This document shows, one piece after another, positions 51,036 through 58,590 of a stretch of 64,000 bases of DNA. The translations under genes and the position numbers were made by a program. Source of the stretch: Streptomyces sindenensis (GTDB lineage Bacteria; Actinomycetota; Actinomycetes; Streptomycetales; Streptomycetaceae); assembly GCF_014649035.1 (NCBI RefSeq), contig NZ_BMSG01000001.1:372001-436000 (forward strand), written 5' to 3'. Numbering within the stretch: the stretch's first letter is position 1; each line of letters opens with the position of its first letter. The notes beneath the pieces were generated by a model that searched no databases, was not told where the DNA came from, and saw nothing but the letters and a program-made list of their open reading frames with translations.

Positions 51036-52561
51036 TCGAGACCGCCAAGCGGTCCCTGCGTGCGGGGCTGCGCTGGACCAGTCTGCGGCTGCGGCTCGTC
51101 GTGGTGTTCGCCCTGGTGGCGCTGGTGGCCGCGGTGTCCGCCTCGGGGATCGCGTACTGGCTCAACCGCGAGGCCGTGCTGACCCGTACGCAGGACACCG
51201 CGCTCGACGACTTCCGGCGGCAGATGCAGGAGACGGCGGCGGCGCTGCCGACGCGGCCCACCAAGGACGATCTCCAGCGGGCGGCCGGGGGGATGGCGTC
51301 CAGCAGCCTGGGCTACAGCGTGCTGCTGGAGGCCGAGCGGGAGCGCGGAAAGCCGATCGTGGGCTACTCCGACCTGGACACCTTCACCCGCGCCCACGTG
51401 CCGGAGTCGTTGCAGGAGCAGGTGGCCCGCAAGCAGCCGCTGTCGTCGAGCAACGAGCACGAGTACCACCTGTTCTGGCAGCGTACGAGCATCGCGGGCA
51501 CCCCGTATCTCGTCGCCGGTACGCGGATCATCGGCGGCGGCCCGACCGGCTACATGCTCAAGTCCCTCGACCAGGAGCGGCAGGACCTCAACTCGCTGGC
51601 CTGGTCGCTGGGGATCGCCACCGCCCTCGCGCTGGTCGGCTCGGCGCTGCTCGCGCAGGCGGCCGCGACGACGGTGCTGCGCCCGGTGCAGCGGCTCGGC
51701 GACGCGGCCCGCAAGCTCGGTGAGGGCAAGCTCGACACCCGGCTCGTGGTCTCCGGCACGGACGAACTGGCCGATCTCTCCCGTACGTTCAACCGGACGG
51801 CGAGCTCGCTGGAGAAGAAGGTCGCGGACATGAGCGCGCGGGAGGAGGCGAGCCGCCGGTTCGTCGCCGACATGTCGCACGAGCTGCGTACGCCGCTGAC
51901 CGCGATCACCGCCGTGGCCGAGGTGCTGGAGGACGAGGCGGACGCCCTCGATCCGATGATCGCGCCCGCCGTGCATCTGGTGGTCAGCGAGACCCGGCGG
52001 CTGAACGACCTGGTGGAGAACCTGATGGAGGTGACCCGCTTCGACGCGGGCACGGCCCGGCTCGTCCTGGACGACGTCGACGTGGCCGACCAGGTGACCG
52101 CGTGCATCGACGCGCGGGCCTGGCTGGACGCGGTGCACCTGGACGCGGAGCGCGGCACGATGGCCCGGCTCGATCCGCGCCGGCTGGACGTGATCCTGGC
52201 CAATCTGATCGGCAACGCCCTCAAGCACGGCGGTTCGCCGGTGGGCGTGCGGGTGCGGACCGAGGGCGAGGAGCTGGTCATCGAGGTACGGGACCACGGT
52301 CCGGGGATCCCCGAGGAGGTGCTGCCGCACGTCTTCGACCGGTTCTACAAGGCGAGCGCCTCCCGCCCGCGGTCGGAGGGCAGCGGGCTCGGCCTCTCCA
52401 TCGCCGTGGAGAACGCGCACATCCACGGCGGTGACATCTCGGCGGCGAACTCCCCGGACGGCGGTGCCGTGTTCACCCTGCGGCTGCCGCGTGACGCCGA
52501 GCGGATCGTACGGAACGACGAACCGGGCGAGGACGCCCCGGGCGAGGACGGGGCGACGTGA
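51032..52561 (+). CDS. afsQ2: Sensor histidine kinase AfsQ2
   Basis: 509 aa. Membrane helix 1 (LRLVVVFALVALVAAVSASG), extracytoplasmic sensor of about 140 residues, helix 2 (SLGIATALALVGSALLAQAA), HAMP, then H box with His283 in ADMSHELRTPLTA, N box LIGNALKHG, G1 DHGPGIPEE and G2 GSGLGLSIA. It phosphorylates AfsQ1. Coupled to afsQ1 and to the following lipoprotein gene by 4-bp overlaps on both sides, so the three proteins are made together. Confidence 0.95.
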   Translation: MIETAKRSLRAGLRWTSLRLRLVVVFALVALVAAVSASGIAYWLNREAVLTRTQDTALDDFRRQMQETAAALPTRPTKDDLQRAAGGMASSSLGYSVLLEAERERGKPIVGYSDLDTFTRAHVPESLQEQVARKQPLSSSNEHEYHLFWQRTSIAGTPYLVAGTRIIGGGPTGYMLKSLDQERQDLNSLAWSLGIATALALVGSALLAQAAATTVLRPVQRLGDAARKLGEGKLDTRLVVSGTDELADLSRTFNRTASSLEKKVADMSAREEASRRFVADMSHELRTPLTAITAVAEVLEDEADALDPMIAPAVHLVVSETRRLNDLVENLMEVTRFDAGTARLVLDDVDVADQVTACIDARAWLDAVHLDAERGTMARLDPRRLDVILANLIGNALKHGGSPVGVRVRTEGEELVIEVRDHGPGIPEEVLPHVFDRFYKASASRPRSEGSGLGLSIAVENAHIHGGDISAANSPDGGAVFTLRLPRDAERIVRNDEPGEDAPGEDGAT

Positions 52562-53196
52562 GGCGCGGCGATGTCACAGACCGGAGGCGGGGCGCCCTGC
52601 GAGGCCGGTCGGCCGTCTCCTTGGCCGGCCTGCTGGCGGTCGCGGCGCTGGTCTCCGGGTGCGGGATCCGGACGACCTCGGTGCCGGTGGACGCGGGGGC
52701 GGCGCCCTCCCGGGTGCCGTGCCGGCTCTCCGCGTCGGACGTGACCACCCGGTCGCCGGACAGTGTGAGCGCCGAGGTGTATCTGCTGTGCGCCTCGCAG
52801 CTGGTCACCGTGGACCGCCCGATGCCGGCGGACGCGATCGGCGCCGAGCCGGTGGAGGTGGCCCGCGCGCTGCTGCAGGAGGTCCAGCGGGCACCGTCCG
52901 CGGGCGAGCGGCGGGCCGGGTTCACCACGGCGGTTCCGGCGGGGCTCCGGGTGGATCCGTCCCGGGACGGCGATCCGGCGGGCACCCTGCGGCTGAGCAG
53001 TCAGCCGGAGGACCTGTCGGCGGAAGCGCTGGCCCAGCTGGTGTGCACGTACACGGAGAGCGACGCGCTGGTCCGGGACGGCTCGGTGGTGCTCGGCGGG
53101 CCCGGTGACTACCCGCCGCGCGGCTATCTGTGCACCTCGCAGACGAAGTCCCGGCCGGGGGATCCGGCCACGCCGGACGCCCTCGGGCTGGACTGA
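52558..53196 (+). CDS. Lipoprotein of the afsQ operon
   Basis: 212 aa from a GTG overlapping afsQ2 by 4 bp. Signal with Arg-rich start, hydrophobic SLAGLLAVAALVSGC and lipobox VSGC. The mature part contains a GerMN-like or sporulation-domain-like pattern (VEVARALLQEVQRAPSAGER, LRLSSQPEDLSAEALAQLVC). In S. coelicolor a lipoprotein gene is also in this position. Coupling suggests it senses or modulates signals for AfsQ2, in the manner of LpqB with MtrAB, but this is untested. Confidence 0.88.
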   Translation: MRRGDVTDRRRGALRGRSAVSLAGLLAVAALVSGCGIRTTSVPVDAGAAPSRVPCRLSASDVTTRSPDSVSAEVYLLCASQLVTVDRPMPADAIGAEPVEVARALLQEVQRAPSAGERRAGFTTAVPAGLRVDPSRDGDPAGTLRLSSQPEDLSAEALAQLVCTYTESDALVRDGSVVLGGPGDYPPRGYLCTSQTKSRPGDPATPDALGLD

Positions 53197-53305
53197 CGCG
53201 GGCCGGGAGGGGCGGGGCGAGCGGCACCGGGCGGGGCGCGCGGGGGCGTTTGTACGCGGCCGGCCCCGGCCGTACGGAACCGATCCTGCCGGTCGCGGCG
53301 TCTTG

Positions 53306-53878
53306 GTGGGCGTGCGTCACAGTTCGGACGGCCAGACCGTCATCCACTTCCGCGCGGCGGGCATCACTCTCCTGATCGCACACCTCCTGTTCGTCGGGTG
53401 GCTGACGCTGCGCCCGCTGGACGTCCCCTGGATCACGGCGGCGAATTTCGAGCCGCTCGCGGGGATCAGGGCGGACCTCGCGCTGGGACCGGCCGAGGCG
53501 GCCCGCCGGATCGGCGGGGCGCTGCTGCTGCTGGCCCCGCTCGGGGTGCTGCTGCCGATGGCCGGGGGCCGGATCTTCGTCTCCCCCTGGGTCTCCCTGC
53601 TGCGTACCGTCACCGCCGGGGCGCTGATCTCGCTGGCCATCGAGCTGGGGCAGACCGGGGTTCCGGGGCAGGTCGTCGACGTCGACTCGCTGCTGCTGAA
53701 CACCACCGGGGTGGCCCTCGCCCATCTGCTGGTCGTGCCGCTGTGCCGGGCGCGGCTGCGCCGCCGGGGGCTGCCGGGGGTCCGGGACCTGCCGTACTTC
53801 CGTCACGAGACCCGACTCAGGGACGAGGCCCCTCAGGGGTCGACCCCGACGATTACCGGGGTCGGCCTCGCCCCGTAG
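53306..53878 (+). CDS. VanZ family membrane protein
   Basis: 190 aa from GTG 53306 (GTG 53312 and TTG 53303 also in frame; ribosome site weak). VanZ-like helices: AAGITLLIAHLLFVGWLTLR with the LRP motif, the NFEPLAGI region, GGALLLLAPLGVLLPM, TVTAGALISLAIELGQ with the conserved E-x-x-Q, VDVDSLLLNTTGVALAHLL (D-x-x-D-x-x-N pattern). VanZ gives low-level teicoplanin resistance in enterococci; in Streptomyces its role is unknown. It follows the lipoprotein gene by 109 bp. Confidence 0.88.
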   Translation: MGVRHSSDGQTVIHFRAAGITLLIAHLLFVGWLTLRPLDVPWITAANFEPLAGIRADLALGPAEAARRIGGALLLLAPLGVLLPMAGGRIFVSPWVSLLRTVTAGALISLAIELGQTGVPGQVVDVDSLLLNTTGVALAHLLVVPLCRARLRRRGLPGVRDLPYFRHETRLRDEAPQGSTPTITGVGLAP

Positions 53879-53972
53879 AGCGATGCTTTGTCCCCCTTCG
53901 CGGCGGCACCATGGATACATCGGGGAGCAGAGAAAGCTGCTCCTGCCGCAACGGTTCGCGAAGGAGCCCACC

Positions 53973-54179
53973 ATGGCCGCACTTGTCCGCCCCCGCGAAG
54001 GCCGCATGATCGGCGGAGTGTGCGCGGGCCTCGCCCGGCGCTTCGGTATGTCGGCGAGCACGATGCGCGTGATCTTCGTCGTCTCCTGCCTGCTGCCCGG
54101 TCCGCAGTTCCTGCTCTACCTGGCGCTGTGGCTGCTGCTGCCCTCGGAGAAGTCCGCCTCCTCCGCGACGGCCTGGTGA
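53973..54179 (+). CDS. PspC domain protein
   Basis: 68 aa from the ATG at 53973 with AAGGAG upstream. PspC pattern: REGRMIGGVCAGLARRFG, STMRVIFVVSCLLPGPQFLLYLALWLLLP. The single hydrophobic hairpin or helix holds it in the membrane. PspC proteins take part in envelope stress responses; in Streptomyces small versions are common. Confidence 0.92.
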   Translation: MAALVRPREGRMIGGVCAGLARRFGMSASTMRVIFVVSCLLPGPQFLLYLALWLLLPSEKSASSATAW

Positions 54180-54220
54180 CGCGCCGGACCACGGGGAGCG
54201 AGAAGGCGGAGAAGAACGCG

Positions 54221-54261
54221 CGGTGGGGCGCACACCCTGGTCCAGGGTGTGCGCCCCACCG
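54221..54261. terminator. Hairpin terminator after the PspC gene
   Basis: A near-perfect palindrome: arms of 20 bases (54221-54240 and 54242-54261), about 18 pairs with a tiny loop, between convergent genes. Confidence 0.88.
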
Positions 54262-54305
54262 GCATGTGCGGGTGCGCGCCGGATCGCCGGCGCGCGGGGG
54301 GCGGG

Positions 54306-54605
54306 TCAGCCGCCGAGCGGGATCCCGTTGGCGGTGAGGCCCTGGGTGGGCAGTCCGCCGAGCAGACCGGTGACCGGGGCGGCCGCGTCGGTGGCCTGGC
54401 CGCCGAGGACCTTGCCGACGGTGTCCTGGACCGGCGCGTTCTGGACCGACTGCGCGACGGTGTCCAGCGCCATCGTCGAGACGGGGAGCGCCCCGGCCGC
54501 GGCGTCCAGCGGCAGCGCGGGGGCGGCGGAGGCGCTGCCGGCGGCGGCAGCGGCGAAAGCGGCACCGAGAGCGGCGACACCGAGAGTCTTGGCAGACTTC
54601 TTCAT
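54306..54605 (-). CDS. Small secreted protein
   Basis: 99 aa from the ATG at 54605 with AAGGA upstream. Signal peptide MKKSAKTLGVAALGAAFAAA and cleavage near ASA-AP. The mature 72 residues are Ala/Leu/Val/Gly-rich with the theme PVTGLLGGLP. It resembles the protein at 47861-48280 in design and in the DxxxxxVTxLLGGLP type motif. Function unknown; it may be surface-active or chaplin-like in abundance, but no chaplin domain is seen. Confidence 0.8.
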   Translation of the reverse strand: MKKSAKTLGVAALGAAFAAAAAGSASAAPALPLDAAAGALPVSTMALDTVAQSVQNAPVQDTVGKVLGGQATDAAAPVTGLLGGLPTQGLTANGIPLGG

Positions 54606-54693
54606 GGAGAATTCATCCTTGGGGAAGGGGATGTGAGCGGCTCTGCAAACTAGCCATCCCCCAGCCCCCTCCGCAAACATCCCGACACGCGAA

Positions 54694-54725
54694 AAAAGGG
54701 CCGGGAATCCGCTTCCCGACCCTTT
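54694..54725 (-). terminator. Intrinsic terminator with T-run after add
   Basis: Read on the minus strand: AAAGGGTCGGGAA, loop, TTCCCGGCCC and then TTTTTT. A stem of about 12 pairs with one mismatch followed by six Ts is the classical form, rare in Streptomyces. It is 15 bp past the add stop. Confidence 0.9.
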
Positions 54726-54740
54726 CCCCCGGTGCGCCCG

Positions 54741-55895
54741 TCAGCCTCCGGAGACCGTAGAGCTGCTGGTCACAGCGGTCTGACGGAAAAGCCACTCCGA
54801 CTTCAGCTCGGCGTATCCGGGCTTGATGACGTCAGAGATCATCGCGAGACGTTCGTCGAAAGGAATGAAAGCTGATTTCATCGCATTGACTGTGAACCAC
54901 TGCATGTCGTCGAGCGTGTATCCGAAGGTCTCGGTCAGCCGCTCGAATTCCTGGCTCATGCTGGTCCCGCTCATCAGCCGGTTGTCCGTGTTCACCGTGA
55001 TGCGGAAGTGCAGCTTGCGCAGCAGTCCGATCGGGTGCCCGGCGTACGAGTCGGCGGCGCCGGTCTGGAGGTTGGAGGTCGGGCACATCTCCAGCGGGAT
55101 GCGCTTGTCCCGTACGTAGGAGGCGAGGCGGCCGAGCGAGACCGAGCCGTCCTCGGCGACCTCGATGTCGTCGATGATCCGCACCCCGTGGCCGAGCCGG
55201 TCGGCACCGCACCACTGGAGGGCCTGCCAGATCGACGGCAGGCCGAAGGCCTCGCCCGCGTGGATCGTGAAGTGGTTGTTCTCGCGCTTGAGGTACTCGA
55301 AGGCGTCGAGGTGGCGGGTGGGCGGGAAGCCGGCCTCGGCGCCCGCGATGTCGAAGCCGACGACGCCCTGGTCGCGGTAGCTGTTGGCCAGCTCGGCGAT
55401 CTCCAGGGCGCGGGCGGCGTGCCGCATCGCGGTGAGGAGGGCGCCGACCCGGATGCGGTGGCCGTTGGCGCGGGCGATGCGCTCGCCCTCGCGGAAGCCC
55501 TCGTTGACGGCCTCGACGACCTCTTCGAGGCTCAGGCCGCCTTCCAGGTGCTGCTCGGGGGCGTAGCGGATCTCGGCGTAGACGACACCGTCCTCGGCGA
55601 GGTCCTCGGCGCACTCGGCGGCCACCCGGAACAGGGCGTCACGGGTCTGCATGACGGCGCAGGTGTGGGCGAAGGTCTCCAGATACCGGGGCAGCGAACC
55701 GGAGTCGGCGGCCTCGCGGAACCAGATGCCGAGCTTGTCGGGCTCGGTCTCGGGGAGGGAGTCGTAACCCTGCGCGCGGGCCAGCTCGACGATGGTGCCC
55801 GGCCGCAGGCCGCCGTCGAGGTGGTCGTGGAGCAGCACCTTGGGGGCGCGCCGGATCTGGTCGGAATCAGGGACATTCGGGGTCTGGCTCGTCAT
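54741..55895 (-). CDS. add: Adenosine deaminase
   Basis: 384 aa. Zinc-binding HxH in [11 protein letters not shown], the third zinc His in [10 protein letters not shown] (with catalytic Glu), catalytic His in LGHGVRI, and zinc Asp in [10 protein letters not shown]. It deaminates adenosine and deoxyadenosine to inosine and deoxyinosine, the substrates of the PNP encoded at 40749. Palindrome site 3 is 16 bp upstream of the ATG. The divergent alpha/beta-hydrolase gene starts 104 bp away, so the site could influence both. Confidence 0.95.
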   Translation of the reverse strand: MTSQTPNVPDSDQIRRAPKVLLHDHLDGGLRPGTIVELARAQGYDSLPETEPDKLGIWFREAADSGSLPRYLETFAHTCAVMQTRDALFRVAAECAEDLAEDGVVYAEIRYAPEQHLEGGLSLEEVVEAVNEGFREGERIARANGHRIRVGALLTAMRHAARALEIAELANSYRDQGVVGFDIAGAEAGFPPTRHLDAFEYLKRENNHFTIHAGEAFGLPSIWQALQWCGADRLGHGVRIIDDIEVAEDGSVSLGRLASYVRDKRIPLEMCPTSNLQTGAADSYAGHPIGLLRKLHFRITVNTDNRLMSGTSMSQEFERLTETFGYTLDDMQWFTVNAMKSAFIPFDERLAMISDVIKPGYAELKSEWLFRQTAVTSSSTVSGG

Positions 55896-55911
55896 CTTCG
55901 CACTCTAGCGC

Positions 55912-55923
55912 CTACGCGCGTAG
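55912..55923. promoter_or_regulatory. CTACGCGCGTAG palindrome, site 3 (add)
   Basis: Same perfect 12-mer, left end 16 bp from the add ATG (minus strand). On the minus strand its end starts TAGGCG as a possible -10, with TCGACA (5 of 6 to TTGACA) 18 bp before. Flanks AGCGC... ...GCGCT widen the symmetry here. Confidence 0.75.
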
Positions 55924-55998
55924 AGCGCTGGTTGTCGATGCGTAACAGTGACCGGAAAGTCGGGTGGAGTACACCCGCTCTTCTGAGACTGTTCTGTC

Positions 55999-56760
55999 AT
56001 GGGACAGCGCGCACTCCCCCTGCCCGCAGCCAGGCTGGGACGGGCCGTACAGACGGCCGGAGCAACCGACGAGGTCAGCGGCGTGGTTGTGCTGCTCCCG
56101 GACGGCGAGGCCGACTCGCGCCGCCGCCCCTCCCCCCTCTCGTACGCCGCACAACTGCCGTTCGCCCGCGCCCTGGCCCGCGCCGGGCAGGGCGACGGGC
56201 TCACGGTGCACGTGCTGCGCTACCGCTGCCGCGGCTGGAACGCGGACGACGCCCATCCCGCCGAGGACGCCGCGTGGGCGGCCGACGAGGTCCAGCGGCT
56301 CTACGGTGACGTCCCGGTCTGCCTGGTCGGCCACGGCATGGGCGGGCGGGCCGCGTTGCGGGCCGCCGGGCACGGTGCGGTCACCTCCGTCCTGGCGATG
56401 GCGCCGTGGCTGCCGGAGCGGACGGCGGCCGATCCGGAACCGGTGAAGCAGTTGATGGGGCGGCGCGTGCTGATCGTGCACGGCACCAACGACGAGCGCA
56501 CCGACCCCGAACTGTCCTACCGGCTGGCCGAGCGGGTGAAGAAGGCCAACCGGGACACCTGCCGCTTCGAAGTCCACTCGGACGGGCACGCGCTGCGTCA
56601 GCACCGTTCCGAAGTGGTGGCGCTGGCCGCTGACTTCGTCGGGGGTTCGCTCTTCGCCCGGCCCTACGCCCGCCCGGTCGCGGACGCGCTCGCCGCCCCG
56701 CCGCCGCTGGGGCTGCGGATGCCGCTGGCCGCCGGGTTCGGCCGGTCGCTGCGGCACTGA
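55999..56760 (+). CDS. Alpha/beta-hydrolase fold protein with nucleophile replaced
   Basis: 253 aa. Alpha/beta-hydrolase order is clear: VVVLLPDGEAD, strand and elbow VCLVGHGMGGRAALRAA, acid region VLIVHGTNDERTDP, and His in SDGHALRQH. At the elbow the usual GHSMGG reads GHGMGG, with Gly113 (GGC) where Ser (AGC) is expected. Unless another residue takes over, it should not act as a serine hydrolase; it may be a binding protein or pseudoenzyme. The codons are normal, so it is a live gene. Confidence 0.82.
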   Translation: MGQRALPLPAARLGRAVQTAGATDEVSGVVVLLPDGEADSRRRPSPLSYAAQLPFARALARAGQGDGLTVHVLRYRCRGWNADDAHPAEDAAWAADEVQRLYGDVPVCLVGHGMGGRAALRAAGHGAVTSVLAMAPWLPERTAADPEPVKQLMGRRVLIVHGTNDERTDPELSYRLAERVKKANRDTCRFEVHSDGHALRQHRSEVVALAADFVGGSLFARPYARPVADALAAPPPLGLRMPLAAGFGRSLRH

Positions 56761-56784
56761 GGGGGCGCCGGGGCGGAGTCGGCG

Positions 56785-57528
56785 TCAGGCCGTTCGCCGC
56801 CGCGCGAGACCCCGCAGCAACTGGGCCGTGGCCGCCCATACGGCCGCGCACCCGGCGGCGGCGAGCAGCAGGGCGAGCCACACGGTGTCCGTCGTGACGG
56901 CGGCGGCGACGGCCAGGCCGACCGCCAGCAGGGTCGCCGCCATCACCACGACGACCTGAGCCGTGGGGGCGTCCGTGGCGCGGACGGCACGGCGGCGGTG
57001 CAGCCATCCCGCACCCCGCAGGAAGACGGACCCGACGATCAACAGGGCGAGCCCCACGGCCAGTCGGACGGTGGGCTCGCGGTCCGGCGTCTCGACGGTG
57101 TCCTGGCGCGCCTCGCCGCTGCCGACCTGCCACACCAGGTCGCGCCAGGCGAACACGGTGACCCGGTCGCCGGGCGCGAGGTCCCTCCACACCGGACCGT
57201 CGCCCCGCATCCGTATCCGGAACGACGGTTCCTCGGGGCCGAGATCGACCGTGACCCAGTGGGTGACGGCCTTGTCCTTCCGGCCGGTCTCCTTGGAGAC
57301 GACGGTGGCGGGCCACTCGGAGAGGCAGTCGCCGCTCTCGGGCGCGGAGACCTCCGCGCACGGCCGCGCCGCCCGGAAGTCGGCGGCCTCGGAGAGCACC
57401 CCGGGCAGCAGCGCGAACAGGACGGCGGCGGCGAGCACCAGCACCGAGCCGACCACGGACGCGAAGATGACGCCCTTCAGGGTCGGGAGCCCGGGCGGCT
57501 GCGGCCAGGGAGCGGAGGCACGGTTCAC
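56785..57528 (-). CDS. Integral membrane protein, DUF3592-like
   Basis: 247 aa from a GTG at 57528. Helix 1 (GVIFASVVGSVLVLAAAVLFALLPG), an extracytoplasmic domain with two cysteines (RPCAEVSAPESGDCLSEW) and a beta-rich core (THWVTVDLGPEEPSFRIRM, LAPGDRVTVFAWRDLVWQV), then three further helices (LAVGLALLIVGSVFLRGA, VVVVMAATLLAVGLAVAAAV, WLALLLAAAGCAAVWAATA). The middle part resembles DUF3592-type domains. Function unknown. Confidence 0.78.
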   Translation of the reverse strand: MNRASAPWPQPPGLPTLKGVIFASVVGSVLVLAAAVLFALLPGVLSEAADFRAARPCAEVSAPESGDCLSEWPATVVSKETGRKDKAVTHWVTVDLGPEEPSFRIRMRGDGPVWRDLAPGDRVTVFAWRDLVWQVGSGEARQDTVETPDREPTVRLAVGLALLIVGSVFLRGAGWLHRRRAVRATDAPTAQVVVVMAATLLAVGLAVAAAVTTDTVWLALLLAAAGCAAVWAATAQLLRGLARRRTA

Positions 57529-57574
57529 CGGACCATTCTCGCTCGCCTGTTCCCCTCGGCCTCGCCCGGCTCCG

Positions 57575-58528
57575 TCAGTCCGGCAGCAGGTTCCCCCGCC
57601 GCGAGAGCAGGAAGCGCTTGAAGGCGGCGACCGGCGGGGTGTCGGGGTGTCCGTCCAGCCAGGCGACGCCGATCTCGCGGGCCGCACGCGGGGCCGTCAC
57701 CGTCAGCTCGACGACCCCGGGGCGGGCGACCGCGGGCGGCGGCAGGAGCGCCACCCCGAGCCCGGCCGCGACCAGCCCGCGCAGGGTCTCCGCCTCCTCG
57801 CCCTCGAAGGCGACGCGCGGCGTGAAGCCCGCCTCCGCGCAGAGGTCGTCGGTGATCCGGCGCAGCCCGTAACCCGGCTCCAGCGTCACGAACGTCTCGT
57901 CGGCGGCCTCCGCGAGGCGGATCCGGCGGCGGGCGGCGAGCCGGTGGTCGTCCGGGACCACCAGGCGCAGCCGCTGTTCGTCGAGCCGACGGGTGACCAG
58001 ATCGGGGGCGTCGGGCACGGGTGAGGTGAGGCAGAGGTCGAGGCCGCCCGCGCGGAGCCGTTCGATCATCGCTTCGCCGTAGTTCTGCACGAGCTGGAAG
58101 CGGACCCCGGGGTGGTCGACCCGGAAGGCGCGGATCAGGGCGGGCACGGTCTCGGAGCCCATGGTGTGCAGGAAGCCGAAGGAGACCCGGCCCGCCGTCG
58201 GGTCGGCGTCCGCCCGGACCGAGTCGGCGGCCTTCTCCACCTCCGCCAGGGCGCGTTCGGCCGAGCCGAGGAAGGTGCGGCCCGCCGGGGTGAGCGAGAC
58301 GGTGCGGCCCTTGCGGGCGAACAGGGCGACGCCCAGGTCCGCTTCGAGCCGGACCATGGCCCGGGAGAGCGTGGACTGCGGGACGCCCAGTTCGTGTGCG
58401 GCGCGGGTCACATGCTCGTGCCGGGCGACCGCTTCGAAGTACGCGAGGCGGGGTGCGAGCACGGCCCGGATGTCTTCTTCGTAACTGCTGGGTGACAGCC
58501 GAGGCCCTGAGCTGCGTTCATGCGCCAT
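57575..58528 (-). CDS. LysR family transcriptional regulator
   Basis: 317 aa from the ATG at 58528. N-terminal winged helix (LAYFEAVARHEHVTRAAHELGVPQSTLSRAM is the LysR pattern), helical linker, and substrate-binding domain with VSFGFLHTMGSETVPALI. Divergent from an MFS exporter gene with 62 bp between, a typical LysR-target arrangement. A palindromic T-N11-A-like site lies in the gap. Confidence 0.92.
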   Translation of the reverse strand: MAHERSSGPRLSPSSYEEDIRAVLAPRLAYFEAVARHEHVTRAAHELGVPQSTLSRAMVRLEADLGVALFARKGRTVSLTPAGRTFLGSAERALAEVEKAADSVRADADPTAGRVSFGFLHTMGSETVPALIRAFRVDHPGVRFQLVQNYGEAMIERLRAGGLDLCLTSPVPDAPDLVTRRLDEQRLRLVVPDDHRLAARRRIRLAEAADETFVTLEPGYGLRRITDDLCAEAGFTPRVAFEGEEAETLRGLVAAGLGVALLPPPAVARPGVVELTVTAPRAAREIGVAWLDGHPDTPPVAAFKRFLLSRRGNLLPD

Positions 58529-58545
58529 GGGATTGATTATCGCAG

Positions 58546-58568
58546 TTTCGTGCATTGGACGCATGAAA
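58546..58568. promoter_or_regulatory. LysR-type operator TTTCGTGC-N7-GCATGAAA
   Basis: Inverted repeat with 7 of 8 matching arm bases in the 62-bp gap between the LysR regulator and the MFS gene. Confidence 0.65.
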
Positions 58569-58590
58569 CGGGCGGGTCTACTTTCGCCGT

